This document shows, in pieces, positions 36,259 to 44,126 of a DNA stretch of 64,000 nt; position 1 is the stretch's first letter, and each line of letters opens with the position of its first letter. The translations under genes and the position numbers were made by a program. The DNA is from Roseiarcus sp963809245 (GTDB lineage: Bacteria; Pseudomonadota; Alphaproteobacteria; Rhizobiales; Beijerinckiaceae), in assembly GCA_963809245.1 (NCBI GenBank), contig CAWEIU010000011.1:62001-126000 (forward strand), read 5' to 3'. Below the pieces are notes generated by a model. The model worked only from the letters and a program-made list of their open reading frames with translations, searched no databases and had not been told where the DNA came from.

Positions 36259-36759
36259 TTAGGCTCGGTCCAGAGGGCTCGCGTATCGCGGCCGCACGAG
36301 CCTCGGTTCGGCGCTCGCCTGCCCCGCCGGCGCCCCCGCCTCAGCCGCGAAGCGCTCGAGGCGAGCGATCGACGCGGCGGACAGGCCCCAGGCGCGCGCC
36401 GCAGCGAGCACGCCGGCGATATAATCAGCCTGCGCGACTCCAGGCCCCGCGTTGGCGCCGAAATAGACCAGCGCGCGCTTGGCGCCGCCGGCGACCACGA
36501 CCGGCTGCGCGGCCTTTACGTAAAGGCCCTCGCTCAACCCTTCGTAGCGGTCGAGCGCGCGCATGTCGGCGAGCGCGACGTCCCACAGCACGCCCTCGAC
36601 GGTCGCGCTGGCGTCGCGCGTCGCCGTCAGCCAGCCCTCGCGCATGATCGCGAGCCGATGGCGCATCAGGCGGGCGAGGCCGAGCGGGCGCGAGCGAGGG
36701 CACCGGCCCGCCATCGCCGCGACGTCCATGTTCGATCCATAGGCGAAACACAGCGGCAT
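36259..36759 (-). CDS. gamma-glutamylcyclotransferase family protein
   Basis: A 166-residue protein with the AIG2/GGCT fold: FAYGSNMD at 5-12 binds the substrate, and Glu73 in LDRYEG is the likely catalytic acid. The family releases 5-oxoproline from gamma-glutamyl compounds, though many bacterial members have unknown substrates. It starts nine bases after the relA/spoT stop codon, so it is probably the second gene of that transcript. Confidence 0.85.
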   Translation of the reverse strand: MPLCFAYGSNMDVAAMAGRCPRSRPLGLARLMRHRLAIMREGWLTATRDASATVEGVLWDVALADMRALDRYEGLSEGLYVKAAQPVVVAGGAKRALVYFGANAGPGVAQADYIAGVLAAARAWGLSAASIARLERFAAEAGAPAGQASAEPRLVRPRYASPLDRA

Positions 36760-36768
36760 TGCTTCCTC

Positions 36769-38982
36769 TCAGCCGCTCAGCCGCTCAACCTTGCTGACGA
36801 CGCTCTTGTCGCGCAATTGGATGAGGATCGCATTGAGGTGCTGGATGTCGGAGACCTCGAGGTCGAAACGCACTTCGCGAAAGTCGGGGCCGGTCGGGTT
36901 GAAGACGACGTTGTCGATGTTGGCGCCCGCCTCGCCGATCGTCGTCGCGATGAGCCCGAGGGCGCCGGGCTCGTTGAGCGTCGTCACCAGAATCTGCGTC
37001 GGATAGAGCGCCTTGGACGCCGTATCGAGATCCCAGCGCACGTCGAGCCACAGTTCCGGCTTGTCGTCGTAGGCCACCAGCGCCGGCGAATGGATGGGAT
37101 AGATCGTGATCCCCTCCCCCGGCGTGCGAATGCCGACGATGCGCTCGCCGGGCACCGCGCCGCCCTTCGGCGCGAAACGGACCGGCGTATCCCACTCGAT
37201 GCCGCGCAGCGGCAGGGCGTCGCCCTCCTGCCCCTGGCCCGGCACGCGAAAAACCAGGTTCGCCGCCTTGGCGAGGCCGAACCAGCCGCTTTCCCCCGGC
37301 GCGACGGCCGGCCCCGCCTTTCGCTCCTCTTTGAAGTCGGGGTAGATCGCGCGCACGACGTCGGCCGAATAGAGTTCGCCGCGCCCGACGCTGATGAAGA
37401 CGTCATCGACCGATGCGCGGGCGAGACGCGAGAGCGCGCTCTTCAGCTTCGCTTCTGTGAACTTTCGGTCGGCGCGGGCGAAGGCGCGCTCGATGATTTG
37501 CCGCCCGAGGCCGCCGTACTGCGCCTTGGCCGCCTCGCGCGTGGCGCGCCGGATCGCCGCGCGCGCCCGGCCCGTGACGACGATGCTGTCCCAGGCGGCC
37601 GGCGGCGTGCGACGCTCCGAGCGCATGATCGTAACCTCGTCGCCGTTGCGGAGCGTCGAGATCAGCGGCGCGATGCGACCGTTGATCTTGGCGCCGACCG
37701 CCGAATTGCCGACGTCGGTATGGACCGCATAGGCGAAGTCGATCGCCGTCGCCCCGCGCGGAAGGGCGATCAGCCGCCCCTTGGGGGTGAAGCAGAACAC
37801 CTGGTCCTGGAACAATTCGAGCTTCGTATGCTCGAGAAATTTTTCCAAATCGTCGCTCGCCAGCGCTTCGATCGTCTGCCGCAAGCCCCGATAGGCGCGG
37901 CTCTCGCCGGCGTCGATCGGATCGGTGCGCTCCCGGTCCTTGTAGAGAGCGTGCGCGGCGATCCCGTATTCGGCGATCTCGTGCATGTCGTGGGTGCGGA
38001 TTTGCAGCTCGACGCGCTGGCTGCCGGGGCCGATCACCGTCGTGTGGATCGAACGGTAGTCGTTCTGCTTGGGCGTCGAAATGTAGTCTTTGAAGCGCCC
38101 CGGCACGCTCGGCCACGTCGTGTGCGCGACGCCGACCGCGGCGTAGCAATCGGCGACGGTGTCGACGAGAATGCGGAAGCCGTAGATGTCCGAGAGTTGC
38201 TCGAAAGAGATGGAGTTGCGCTCCATCTTGCGCCAGATCGAATAGGCCTGCTTCTGGCGCCCCTTGACCTCGACCTTGATGCCGCGCCGCACGAACTGAT
38301 CGGTGAGTTCGGCGGCGATGCGCGCGATCAGCGCGCCGTTCTTGGCCTTGAGATCGTCGAGACGCGCCATGATCAGCATGTAGGCGTCCGGCATCAGGTA
38401 GCGGAACGCGAGATCCTCGAGCTCGCCGCGCATGCCCTGCATGCCCATGCGGCCGGCGAGCGGCGCGTAGATGTCCAGCGTGTCCTGAGCGATCCGCGCC
38501 CGCTTGCCCTCCGGCATGTAGTGCAGCGTGCGCATGTTGTGCAGCCGGTCGGCGAGCTTGATCAGGAGCACGCGCGCGTCGTCGGCGATGGCGAGCAACA
38601 GCTTGCGGAAACTCTCGGCCTGCTGGGCGTGTTTGGAGGCGAAGTCGAGTTTGTTGAGCTTGGTCAGGCCGTCGACGAGGCCGCCAATCTCGACGCCGAA
38701 CATCCCGTCGATCTCGTCGCGGGTCGTCGCGGTGTCCTCGATGGTGTCGTGCAGGACGGCGGAAACGATGGTCGCGTCGTCGAGCTTGAGGTCCGTCAGG
38801 ATCGCGGCGACCTCGAGCGGGTGAGAAAAAAACGGATCGCCGGACGCGCGCTTTTGAGCGCCATGCGCCTTCATGGCGAAAACATAGGCGCGGTTGAGCA
38901 AATCTTCGTTCGTATCGGGATTGTAGCGGCGGACCCGCTCAACCAATTCATACTGCCGCATCATTTGGCGGGCCGACCCCAT
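36769..38982 (-). CDS. rsh: bifunctional (p)ppGpp synthetase/hydrolase (RelA/SpoT, Rsh)
   Basis: A 737-residue Rsh enzyme that makes and degrades the alarmone (p)ppGpp. The hydrolase HD domain is intact (HDTIEDT at 78-84, KRASGDPFFSHPLEVA). The synthetase domain has YGFRILVDTVADCYAAVG and KDYISTPKQNDYRSIHTTV. A TGS domain (FTPKGRLIALPRGATAIDFAYAVHTDVG) and a C-terminal ACT domain follow. Both active sites look functional, as expected for the single Rsh of alphaproteobacteria. Confidence 0.96.
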   Translation of the reverse strand: MGSARQMMRQYELVERVRRYNPDTNEDLLNRAYVFAMKAHGAQKRASGDPFFSHPLEVAAILTDLKLDDATIVSAVLHDTIEDTATTRDEIDGMFGVEIGGLVDGLTKLNKLDFASKHAQQAESFRKLLLAIADDARVLLIKLADRLHNMRTLHYMPEGKRARIAQDTLDIYAPLAGRMGMQGMRGELEDLAFRYLMPDAYMLIMARLDDLKAKNGALIARIAAELTDQFVRRGIKVEVKGRQKQAYSIWRKMERNSISFEQLSDIYGFRILVDTVADCYAAVGVAHTTWPSVPGRFKDYISTPKQNDYRSIHTTVIGPGSQRVELQIRTHDMHEIAEYGIAAHALYKDRERTDPIDAGESRAYRGLRQTIEALASDDLEKFLEHTKLELFQDQVFCFTPKGRLIALPRGATAIDFAYAVHTDVGNSAVGAKINGRIAPLISTLRNGDEVTIMRSERRTPPAAWDSIVVTGRARAAIRRATREAAKAQYGGLGRQIIERAFARADRKFTEAKLKSALSRLARASVDDVFISVGRGELYSADVVRAIYPDFKEERKAGPAVAPGESGWFGLAKAANLVFRVPGQGQEGDALPLRGIEWDTPVRFAPKGGAVPGERIVGIRTPGEGITIYPIHSPALVAYDDKPELWLDVRWDLDTASKALYPTQILVTTLNEPGALGLIATTIGEAGANIDNVVFNPTGPDFREVRFDLEVSDIQHLNAILIQLRDKSVVSKVERLSG

Positions 38983-39071
38983 TGCGTTTCAATCGAAGAT
39001 AAGCGTTCGTCTCGTCACTATCGAGGCCCGCGAGGCCCCGCGCAAGCGAAAGCGTAAGCCGCCGGCGCAAC

Positions 39072-39099
39072 AAAAAACCCCGGAGCTTTCGCTCCGGGG
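39072..39099 (-). terminator. terminator of the disrupted porin gene
   Basis: In minus-strand sense the perfect stem CCCCGGAGC-GAAA-GCTCCGGGG is followed by TTTTTTG. An almost identical terminator ends the intact porin at 43954, so the two belong to the same duplicated unit. Confidence 0.85.
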
Positions 39100-39126
39100 C
39101 CGATTGCCGGACTTGTGATCTCGCGA

Positions 39127-40370
39127 TCAGAAGTCGCGGGTGACCATGAAGCGGCCTTCGAGACCGTCCGTGTTCGCGTGCCACGGCAGACCGCCGTTGG
39201 CGGCGGCCGAGTAGGCCGCAGGCGTCGACTGGTGGGTGGTCTGGTAGAGCAGCTCGATGTTGAAGTCGAGGTGCGCGACCGGATCCCAGTGGAACACCGC
39301 GCCGCCGATCCAGCTGTCGATGTTGGTCGAGATCAGGCCGGTGTTGACGCCGGTCCAGTGCAGACCGAGGTACGAGATTTCCGGATCGATCGCGAAGTTC
39401 GGACCGATGTGGAACTCGCTGATCGCGGTGAGCGAATAGGCCTCGGGGGTCGCCCAGGTGCCGTTGCCGTTCGAGAAGGCGTCGGAAACCGGCATCGCGA
39501 TGCCGTTGCCGTTGACGGCGCCGTTCTCACCCCACATCCCGTCGGAGACGCCGGAGTACCAGATCGCGTTTTCCGAGTAGACGCCCTGGAGCTGGATGTT
39601 GTCGCCAGCGCCGAGCGTCGGCAGGTTGAACTTCAGGCCGCCGTCGATCGCCCAGCCCCAGGTGTTGATCACGCTGTTGTCGAGCAAGCTCTGCTGGATC
39701 ACGTTGTGCGCGACGCCGGCGATGTGCGCGCCGCCCCAACCCTGCTTGCAGGTCGAGAGACGCGACGATGTCGGGCGAGCGCATGCCGAGGACGGTCGAG
39801 TTGCCGGCGAAGAACTCGTCGGTGCCGGCGAGGGTCTCGCCCGACGACGGGCCGGTGAGGGTCGGGTCTTCCAACGAGATCGTCGCCGAGAAGCCGCCGC
39901 CGAAGGTCGCGGTGTAGGCCAGCAAGAGAGGCTGGTTATAGCCCTGACGATCGGGAGAGAAGATGTTCGCCCAGCCTTCGCCGCCGCCGAAGAACGAGAA
40001 GAACGAGTTCGCCTTACCGATGGTGAGGCCGGCCCAGTTCACGAAGCCGTGGTTGATGAACGCGGTGTTCTGGCTCTCGGGGTCGAAGCCGCTGCCGTAG
40101 TCGAACTGCGTGTCGATGTCCGCGGTCAACACGCCATAGGCGGTGTTGGTCTTGGTGATGAACTCGAGCTCGGCGCGGGCGGTGTAGCCGATGTCGGAAC
40201 GCGCATTGTCGCGTCGGGGTGTAGTACAGCTGACCGTACCCGCGCCGGCCTGGCAGTCGCAACGCCGGCAGGCGCGGCCGGGAGCGTCGTCGCAACCGGC
40301 TGCGTCGTGTACTGCATATCCGGTGAAGGGTGCCAGCCTCGACCTGACCGGTCATGTACCCGGTGATCTT
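39127..40370 (-). pseudogene. headless, frameshifted Porin_2-type porin gene
   Basis: Compared with the intact porin at 42500, the minus strand carries the body from CLKITGY (about 40368) to the C-terminal GLEGRFMVTRDF at 39127. The signal peptide and first roughly 55 residues are absent. The frame changes at about 39744 (CTCGACCTGCAAGCAGGG against CTCAAGCAGGG), and at least twice more between about 40190 and 40340. The C-terminal 191 codons are intact and end in Phe as required for barrel insertion. The 185 bases between it and the integrase gene show no porin sequence. Confidence 0.88.
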
Positions 40371-40555
40371 CAAGCAGTGGGTCCCTCGACGCCGCGAGGG
40401 TTGCGAAAGATCGTCGTTGCTTGGCGGCCTGTCCTTGGCGACGCTCGAAAGTCGCCTTAGGCCGTCGTTCGCCGGACCTCTGAAGGACCTTTGCAGAGCA
40501 AGCCGAATCCGCCCGGGCGCTCGCTCGGGCGCGTGGTCGGCGTGTTGGTTTCGGC

Positions 40556-41824
40556 TTAGGTTCTGGCGCCGGCGCGGTAGGAGCTCGCCCTCGGCTCGGG
40601 CTCTGAACGCGGCCTCGGGAGGACGGGCGCGGCCGCGCCGGAGGCGACGCGGCCTTCCAGGATGTCGACGACGCGCCGGCCCCAGGCGTCGAGAGCCGCC
40701 CGCTTCTCGTCGGCGTAGTCGTACCGCTGGTAGACGCCGACGATGCCGGCGCGACTGCCCGAGACATGGTTCAGCACGGCCTCGGTGACCTCGAGACGGA
40801 CGCCGAGCTTTTGCAGCCCCGTCGCGACCGTGCGCCGCAGATCGTGCAAGCGCCAGGCCGGTAGGCCGCATTCCTCGTCCAGAGCGGCTTTGGCCTTGCC
40901 GAAGCCGTTGAAGATTCCGTTCATTCCGGGAAAGACGAGGCGCTCGCCGGCCCGCTTGGGCGTAGCCTTCAAAAGCTCCTGCGCCTGCGGCGAAAGGGGC
41001 ACGACATGGACGACGCCGTTCTTGGCGCGGGCGGCCGGAATGGTCCAGGCGGACAGGTCGTGGTCGAGTTCGCTCCACGCCATGCCGGCGACCTCGCCGC
41101 GCCGCTGACCGGTCAGGATCAGCATCCGAACGATGCGGTCGAAGGCTCCCGAACCGTTCGCGGCTCGCCACACGGCGGCGAGTTCCGCATCCGCCAGCAC
41201 GCGATCGCGCTTGGCGACCGGCGCTAGCGGCATATTGGTGAACGGGTTGGCGTCGAGCGCGCCGCGCTTGACCGCCCAATGGTAGCAACTGCGGCCGTAG
41301 GCGGCCGTGCGCGCGGCCATCGCGATCTTGCCGGCTCGGGCGAGTTCGTCGAGCACGCCCACGACGCTGGCCCGGCCGAGATCGGCGGCCGGCAGGCCCA
41401 GATGCTTAGGAAACGCCCGCCGAATGGCTCGGACCGCCTCGAGGGCGTAGGATCGCCGGCGATGGGCGAGCCGCAGGGCGCCCCACTGCTCGAGCAGGAC
41501 ATCGAGCGTGAGGGCGTCGTTGACCTCGGTGCGCTTGGCCTCGGCCGCCGCGCGCTTGCGCTCCACCGCGGGGTCGAGGCCCTTGGCGACGTCGCCCATG
41601 ATCGCTCGGGTCGCCTCGCGCGCCTGGTCGAGCGAGATCGCCGCACAGGACGCGAGCGGGATACGCCGCTTGACCCCGTTGCGGGTGTACTGGGCGAGGT
41701 ACGTCCTGCCGCCGCTCGCCGTCACCCGGACGCCGAGGCCGCTCTGCTTGGAATCGAACACCATCATGTCGCGCCGGCCGGCCGGACACGCGAGCGACTG
41801 GATGACGCGTTCGGTGAGCTTCAT
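40556..41824 (-). CDS. tyrosine recombinase / phage-type integrase with Arm-binding domain
   Basis: A 422-residue integrase. The N-terminal Arm DNA-binding domain (DUF4102) has MKLTERVIQSLACPAG and SGLGVRVTASGGRTYLAQY. The core-binding helices follow (ALTLDVLLEQWG). The catalytic set is complete: Arg in ILTGQRRGEV, HDLR in RLHDLRRTVA, His in LNHVSG and the nucleophile Tyr in GVYQRYD. Such enzymes insert islands or invert DNA between short sites. The ATG at 41824 is chosen over an upstream in-frame ATG at 41944. No other phage gene is near; it lies between two oppositely directed porin genes. Confidence 0.92.
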   Translation of the reverse strand: MKLTERVIQSLACPAGRRDMMVFDSKQSGLGVRVTASGGRTYLAQYTRNGVKRRIPLASCAAISLDQAREATRAIMGDVAKGLDPAVERKRAAAEAKRTEVNDALTLDVLLEQWGALRLAHRRRSYALEAVRAIRRAFPKHLGLPAADLGRASVVGVLDELARAGKIAMAARTAAYGRSCYHWAVKRGALDANPFTNMPLAPVAKRDRVLADAELAAVWRAANGSGAFDRIVRMLILTGQRRGEVAGMAWSELDHDLSAWTIPAARAKNGVVHVVPLSPQAQELLKATPKRAGERLVFPGMNGIFNGFGKAKAALDEECGLPAWRLHDLRRTVATGLQKLGVRLEVTEAVLNHVSGSRAGIVGVYQRYDYADEKRAALDAWGRRVVDILEGRVASGAAAPVLPRPRSEPEPRASSYRAGART

Positions 41825-42499
41825 GAGCGCTTCCGCGCCCCTCGGCGCGGCCGGAAAAGCGTCAGTTTTGCGGACCCGTAACGGACCTCGTCGGCGCCGC
41901 CCGCTAGCCTTGAAGTTCTCCAATGATCGGCAAAGGGCGGTCAATTCGTCTCAACACTTTGATCCTGTTTTGTTTTCTGTCATTCGGCCAATCTGCGCCT
42001 CGCCTGGGCGCGGCCAGACCGGACGCACTGACTTTCGTCGGCGCGCAAAGGCGCCTTTCGCGCCCCGTGAAGGAGGCTCGACGCATGACCGAACACGGGC
42101 TGCTTTGGATGCTTGCGGGCCGCTGCGGGCCCTGCGGATTTATAGAGTTATCAACTCATTAACGGCCCTCCGGACACTCGGACGGGCCGCCCGGACACAC
42201 GCTTTCGTGACCTTTCTGCAACATCAGCCTGGGAAACGCGCAATTGGGCCGAAATCCGGCATTTTCGAGTTTGAGCCAGGGCCGGACGCTTGTATGTTTT
42301 CCCCCGTGAACGGGAGCTTCCCGGTCGCGAGTTGGACTGACGGCGTCGTTTGCTGGGGGACCAGCGCCAAGCGCCCGACGTTCGCAGGAAACGGGAAGAG
42401 GGGCGCTTAATACCTTTGACACGGCACGCGTTTCTGGTCGGCGACATAAGGTTCAAGGTTTCAACCAACTCCCAAACATAAATGCACTGGAGGTCACAA
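41825..42499. other. intergenic region upstream of the intact porin and the integrase
   Basis: These 675 bases separate the divergent integrase and porin starts and must hold both promoters. A GGAGG at 42489 serves the porin ATG at 42500. A 25-codon frame at 42086 (MTEHGLLWMLAGRCGP) has AAGGAGG upstream but no other support. I see no 5' end of the disrupted porin gene here and no tRNA. Confidence 0.5.
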
Positions 42500-43927
42500 A
42501 TGACGCTCATGAAGAGCCTTCTGCTCGGTTCCGCGGCGACGTTGGTCGTCGTGGCCGGCGCGCAGGCCGCCGATCTTCCCACCCGGAAGGGCGCCCCCGC
42601 AGCCGAATACGTTAAGGTCTGCCACATCGACGGCATCGCTGGTTTCGTCATTCCTGGTTCCGACACCTGCTTGAAGATCACCGGGTACCTGACGGCTCAG
42701 ATCGAGGGCGGCAACCTCGATCAGGGTTACGCCTACACGAGCGGGCAGCCAGCTGTTTTACGTTCCGTCGAACCCGAACGCCCAGAGGCGTGGACGTCGG
42801 CGGAGTTTATGCCGGCCCTAACGCCGGCAGCCCTCGGCGTCGGAACGTCCGGCCGAAACGAAATCGGCTACACCACCCGCGCCGAACTCGAGTTCATCAC
42901 CAAGACCAACACCGCCTATGGCGTGTTGACCTCGGACATCGACACTCAGTTCAACTACGGCAGCGGCTTCGATAACACAGGCGCTGGTAACGGCTTCATC
43001 AATCACGGCTTTTTGAACTGGGCGGGCATCACGGCCGGTAAGGCGAACTCGTTCTTCTCGTTCTTCGGCGGCGGCGAAGGTTGGGCGAACGTCTTCTCCC
43101 CCGACCAGCAGGGCTACAACCAGCCTCTCTTGCTGGCCTACACCGCGACCTTCGGCGGCGGCTTCTCGGCGACGATCTCGATCCAAGACCCGATCCTGAC
43201 CGGCCCGAGCTCGGCCGCGACCCTCGCCGGCACCGACGAGTTCTTCGCCGGCAACTCGGACGTCCTCGGCTTGCGCGCGCCCGACATCGTCGGGTCGATC
43301 GACCTCAAGCAGGGCTGGGGCGGCGCGCACATCGCCGGCGTTGCGCACAACGTGCGTCAGCAGAGCCTGCTCGACAACAGCACGATCGACATCTGGGGCT
43401 GGGCGATCGACGGCGGCCTGAAGTTCGACCTGTCGTCCTTCGGCGCTGGCGACAACATCCAGCTGCAGGGCGTCTACTCGGAAAACGCGATCTGGTACTC
43501 CGGCGTTTCCGACGCGATGTGGGGTGAGAACGGCGCCACCAACGGCAACGGCATTGCGATGCCGGTGACCGACGCCTTCTCGAACGGCAACGGCACCTGG
43601 GCGACCCCGGACGCCTGGTCGCTCACCGCGCTCGGCGAGTTCCACCTGGGCCCGACCTGGTCGATCGATCCGGAAATCTCCTACCTCCAGATTAACTGGT
43701 CAGGCGTCAACACCGGCCTCATCTCGCCCAACCAGGAGAGCTGGATCGGCGGCGGCGTCATCCACTGGGATCCGGTCCCGCACCTCGACTTCAACCTCGA
43801 GCTGCTCTACCAGACCACCCATCAGTCGATGCCTGCGGCCTACTCGGCCGTCGCCAACGGCGGTCTGCCGTGGCACGCGAACACGGACGGCCTCGAAGGC
43901 CGCTTCGAGATCACCCGCGACTTCTGA
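42500..43927 (+). CDS. outer-membrane porin, Porin_2 (Omp2-like) family
   Basis: A 475-residue beta-barrel porin. The signal peptide is MTLMKSLLLGSAATLVVVAGAQA, followed by the Hyphomicrobiales porin signature YVKVCHIDGIAGFVIPGSDTC and LKITGYLTAQIE. The barrel has alternating amphipathic strands, Asn/Gly-rich loops and a C-terminal Phe. It allows passive uptake of small hydrophilic solutes. The ATG at 42500 follows GGAGG at six bases; an ATG at 42482 would precede the signal peptide. Most of its length is repeated in inverted orientation at 39127-40370. Confidence 0.93.
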   Translation: MTLMKSLLLGSAATLVVVAGAQAADLPTRKGAPAAEYVKVCHIDGIAGFVIPGSDTCLKITGYLTAQIEGGNLDQGYAYTSGQPAVLRSVEPERPEAWTSAEFMPALTPAALGVGTSGRNEIGYTTRAELEFITKTNTAYGVLTSDIDTQFNYGSGFDNTGAGNGFINHGFLNWAGITAGKANSFFSFFGGGEGWANVFSPDQQGYNQPLLLAYTATFGGGFSATISIQDPILTGPSSAATLAGTDEFFAGNSDVLGLRAPDIVGSIDLKQGWGGAHIAGVAHNVRQQSLLDNSTIDIWGWAIDGGLKFDLSSFGAGDNIQLQGVYSENAIWYSGVSDAMWGENGATNGNGIAMPVTDAFSNGNGTWATPDAWSLTALGEFHLGPTWSIDPEISYLQINWSGVNTGLISPNQESWIGGGVIHWDPVPHLDFNLELLYQTTHQSMPAAYSAVANGGLPWHANTDGLEGRFEITRDF

Positions 43928-43953
43928 TCGCGCGATCGAACTTCGACAATCGG

Positions 43954-43981
43954 CCCCGGAGCGAAAGCTTCGGGGTTTTTT
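43954..43981 (+). terminator. intrinsic terminator of the intact porin gene
   Basis: CCCCGGAGCGAAAGCTTCGGGG forms the stem-loop and is followed by TTTTTTG, 26 bases after the porin stop codon. It is the mirror copy of the terminator at 39072. Confidence 0.9.
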
Positions 43982-44126
43982 GTTGCGCCGGCGCGCCGGC
44001 GCGCTGGCGGGACGCGTCTCTTGGCTGGCGAAGGGCGTCGCAAAAAGTCGACTTGATCTCGGCGACGTTATCGGCGAACCCAGGCCCCTCGATCGCCGCC
44101 GCACCCGACTGGAGCCAGCTTCGCGC

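Noticed and set aside
42086..42162. A 25-codon frame (MTEHGLLWMLAGRC...) with a good AAGGAGG upstream of the porin
   Set aside because: It is too short to judge, with no homologue recognised; it is kept only as a note in the intergenic entry.
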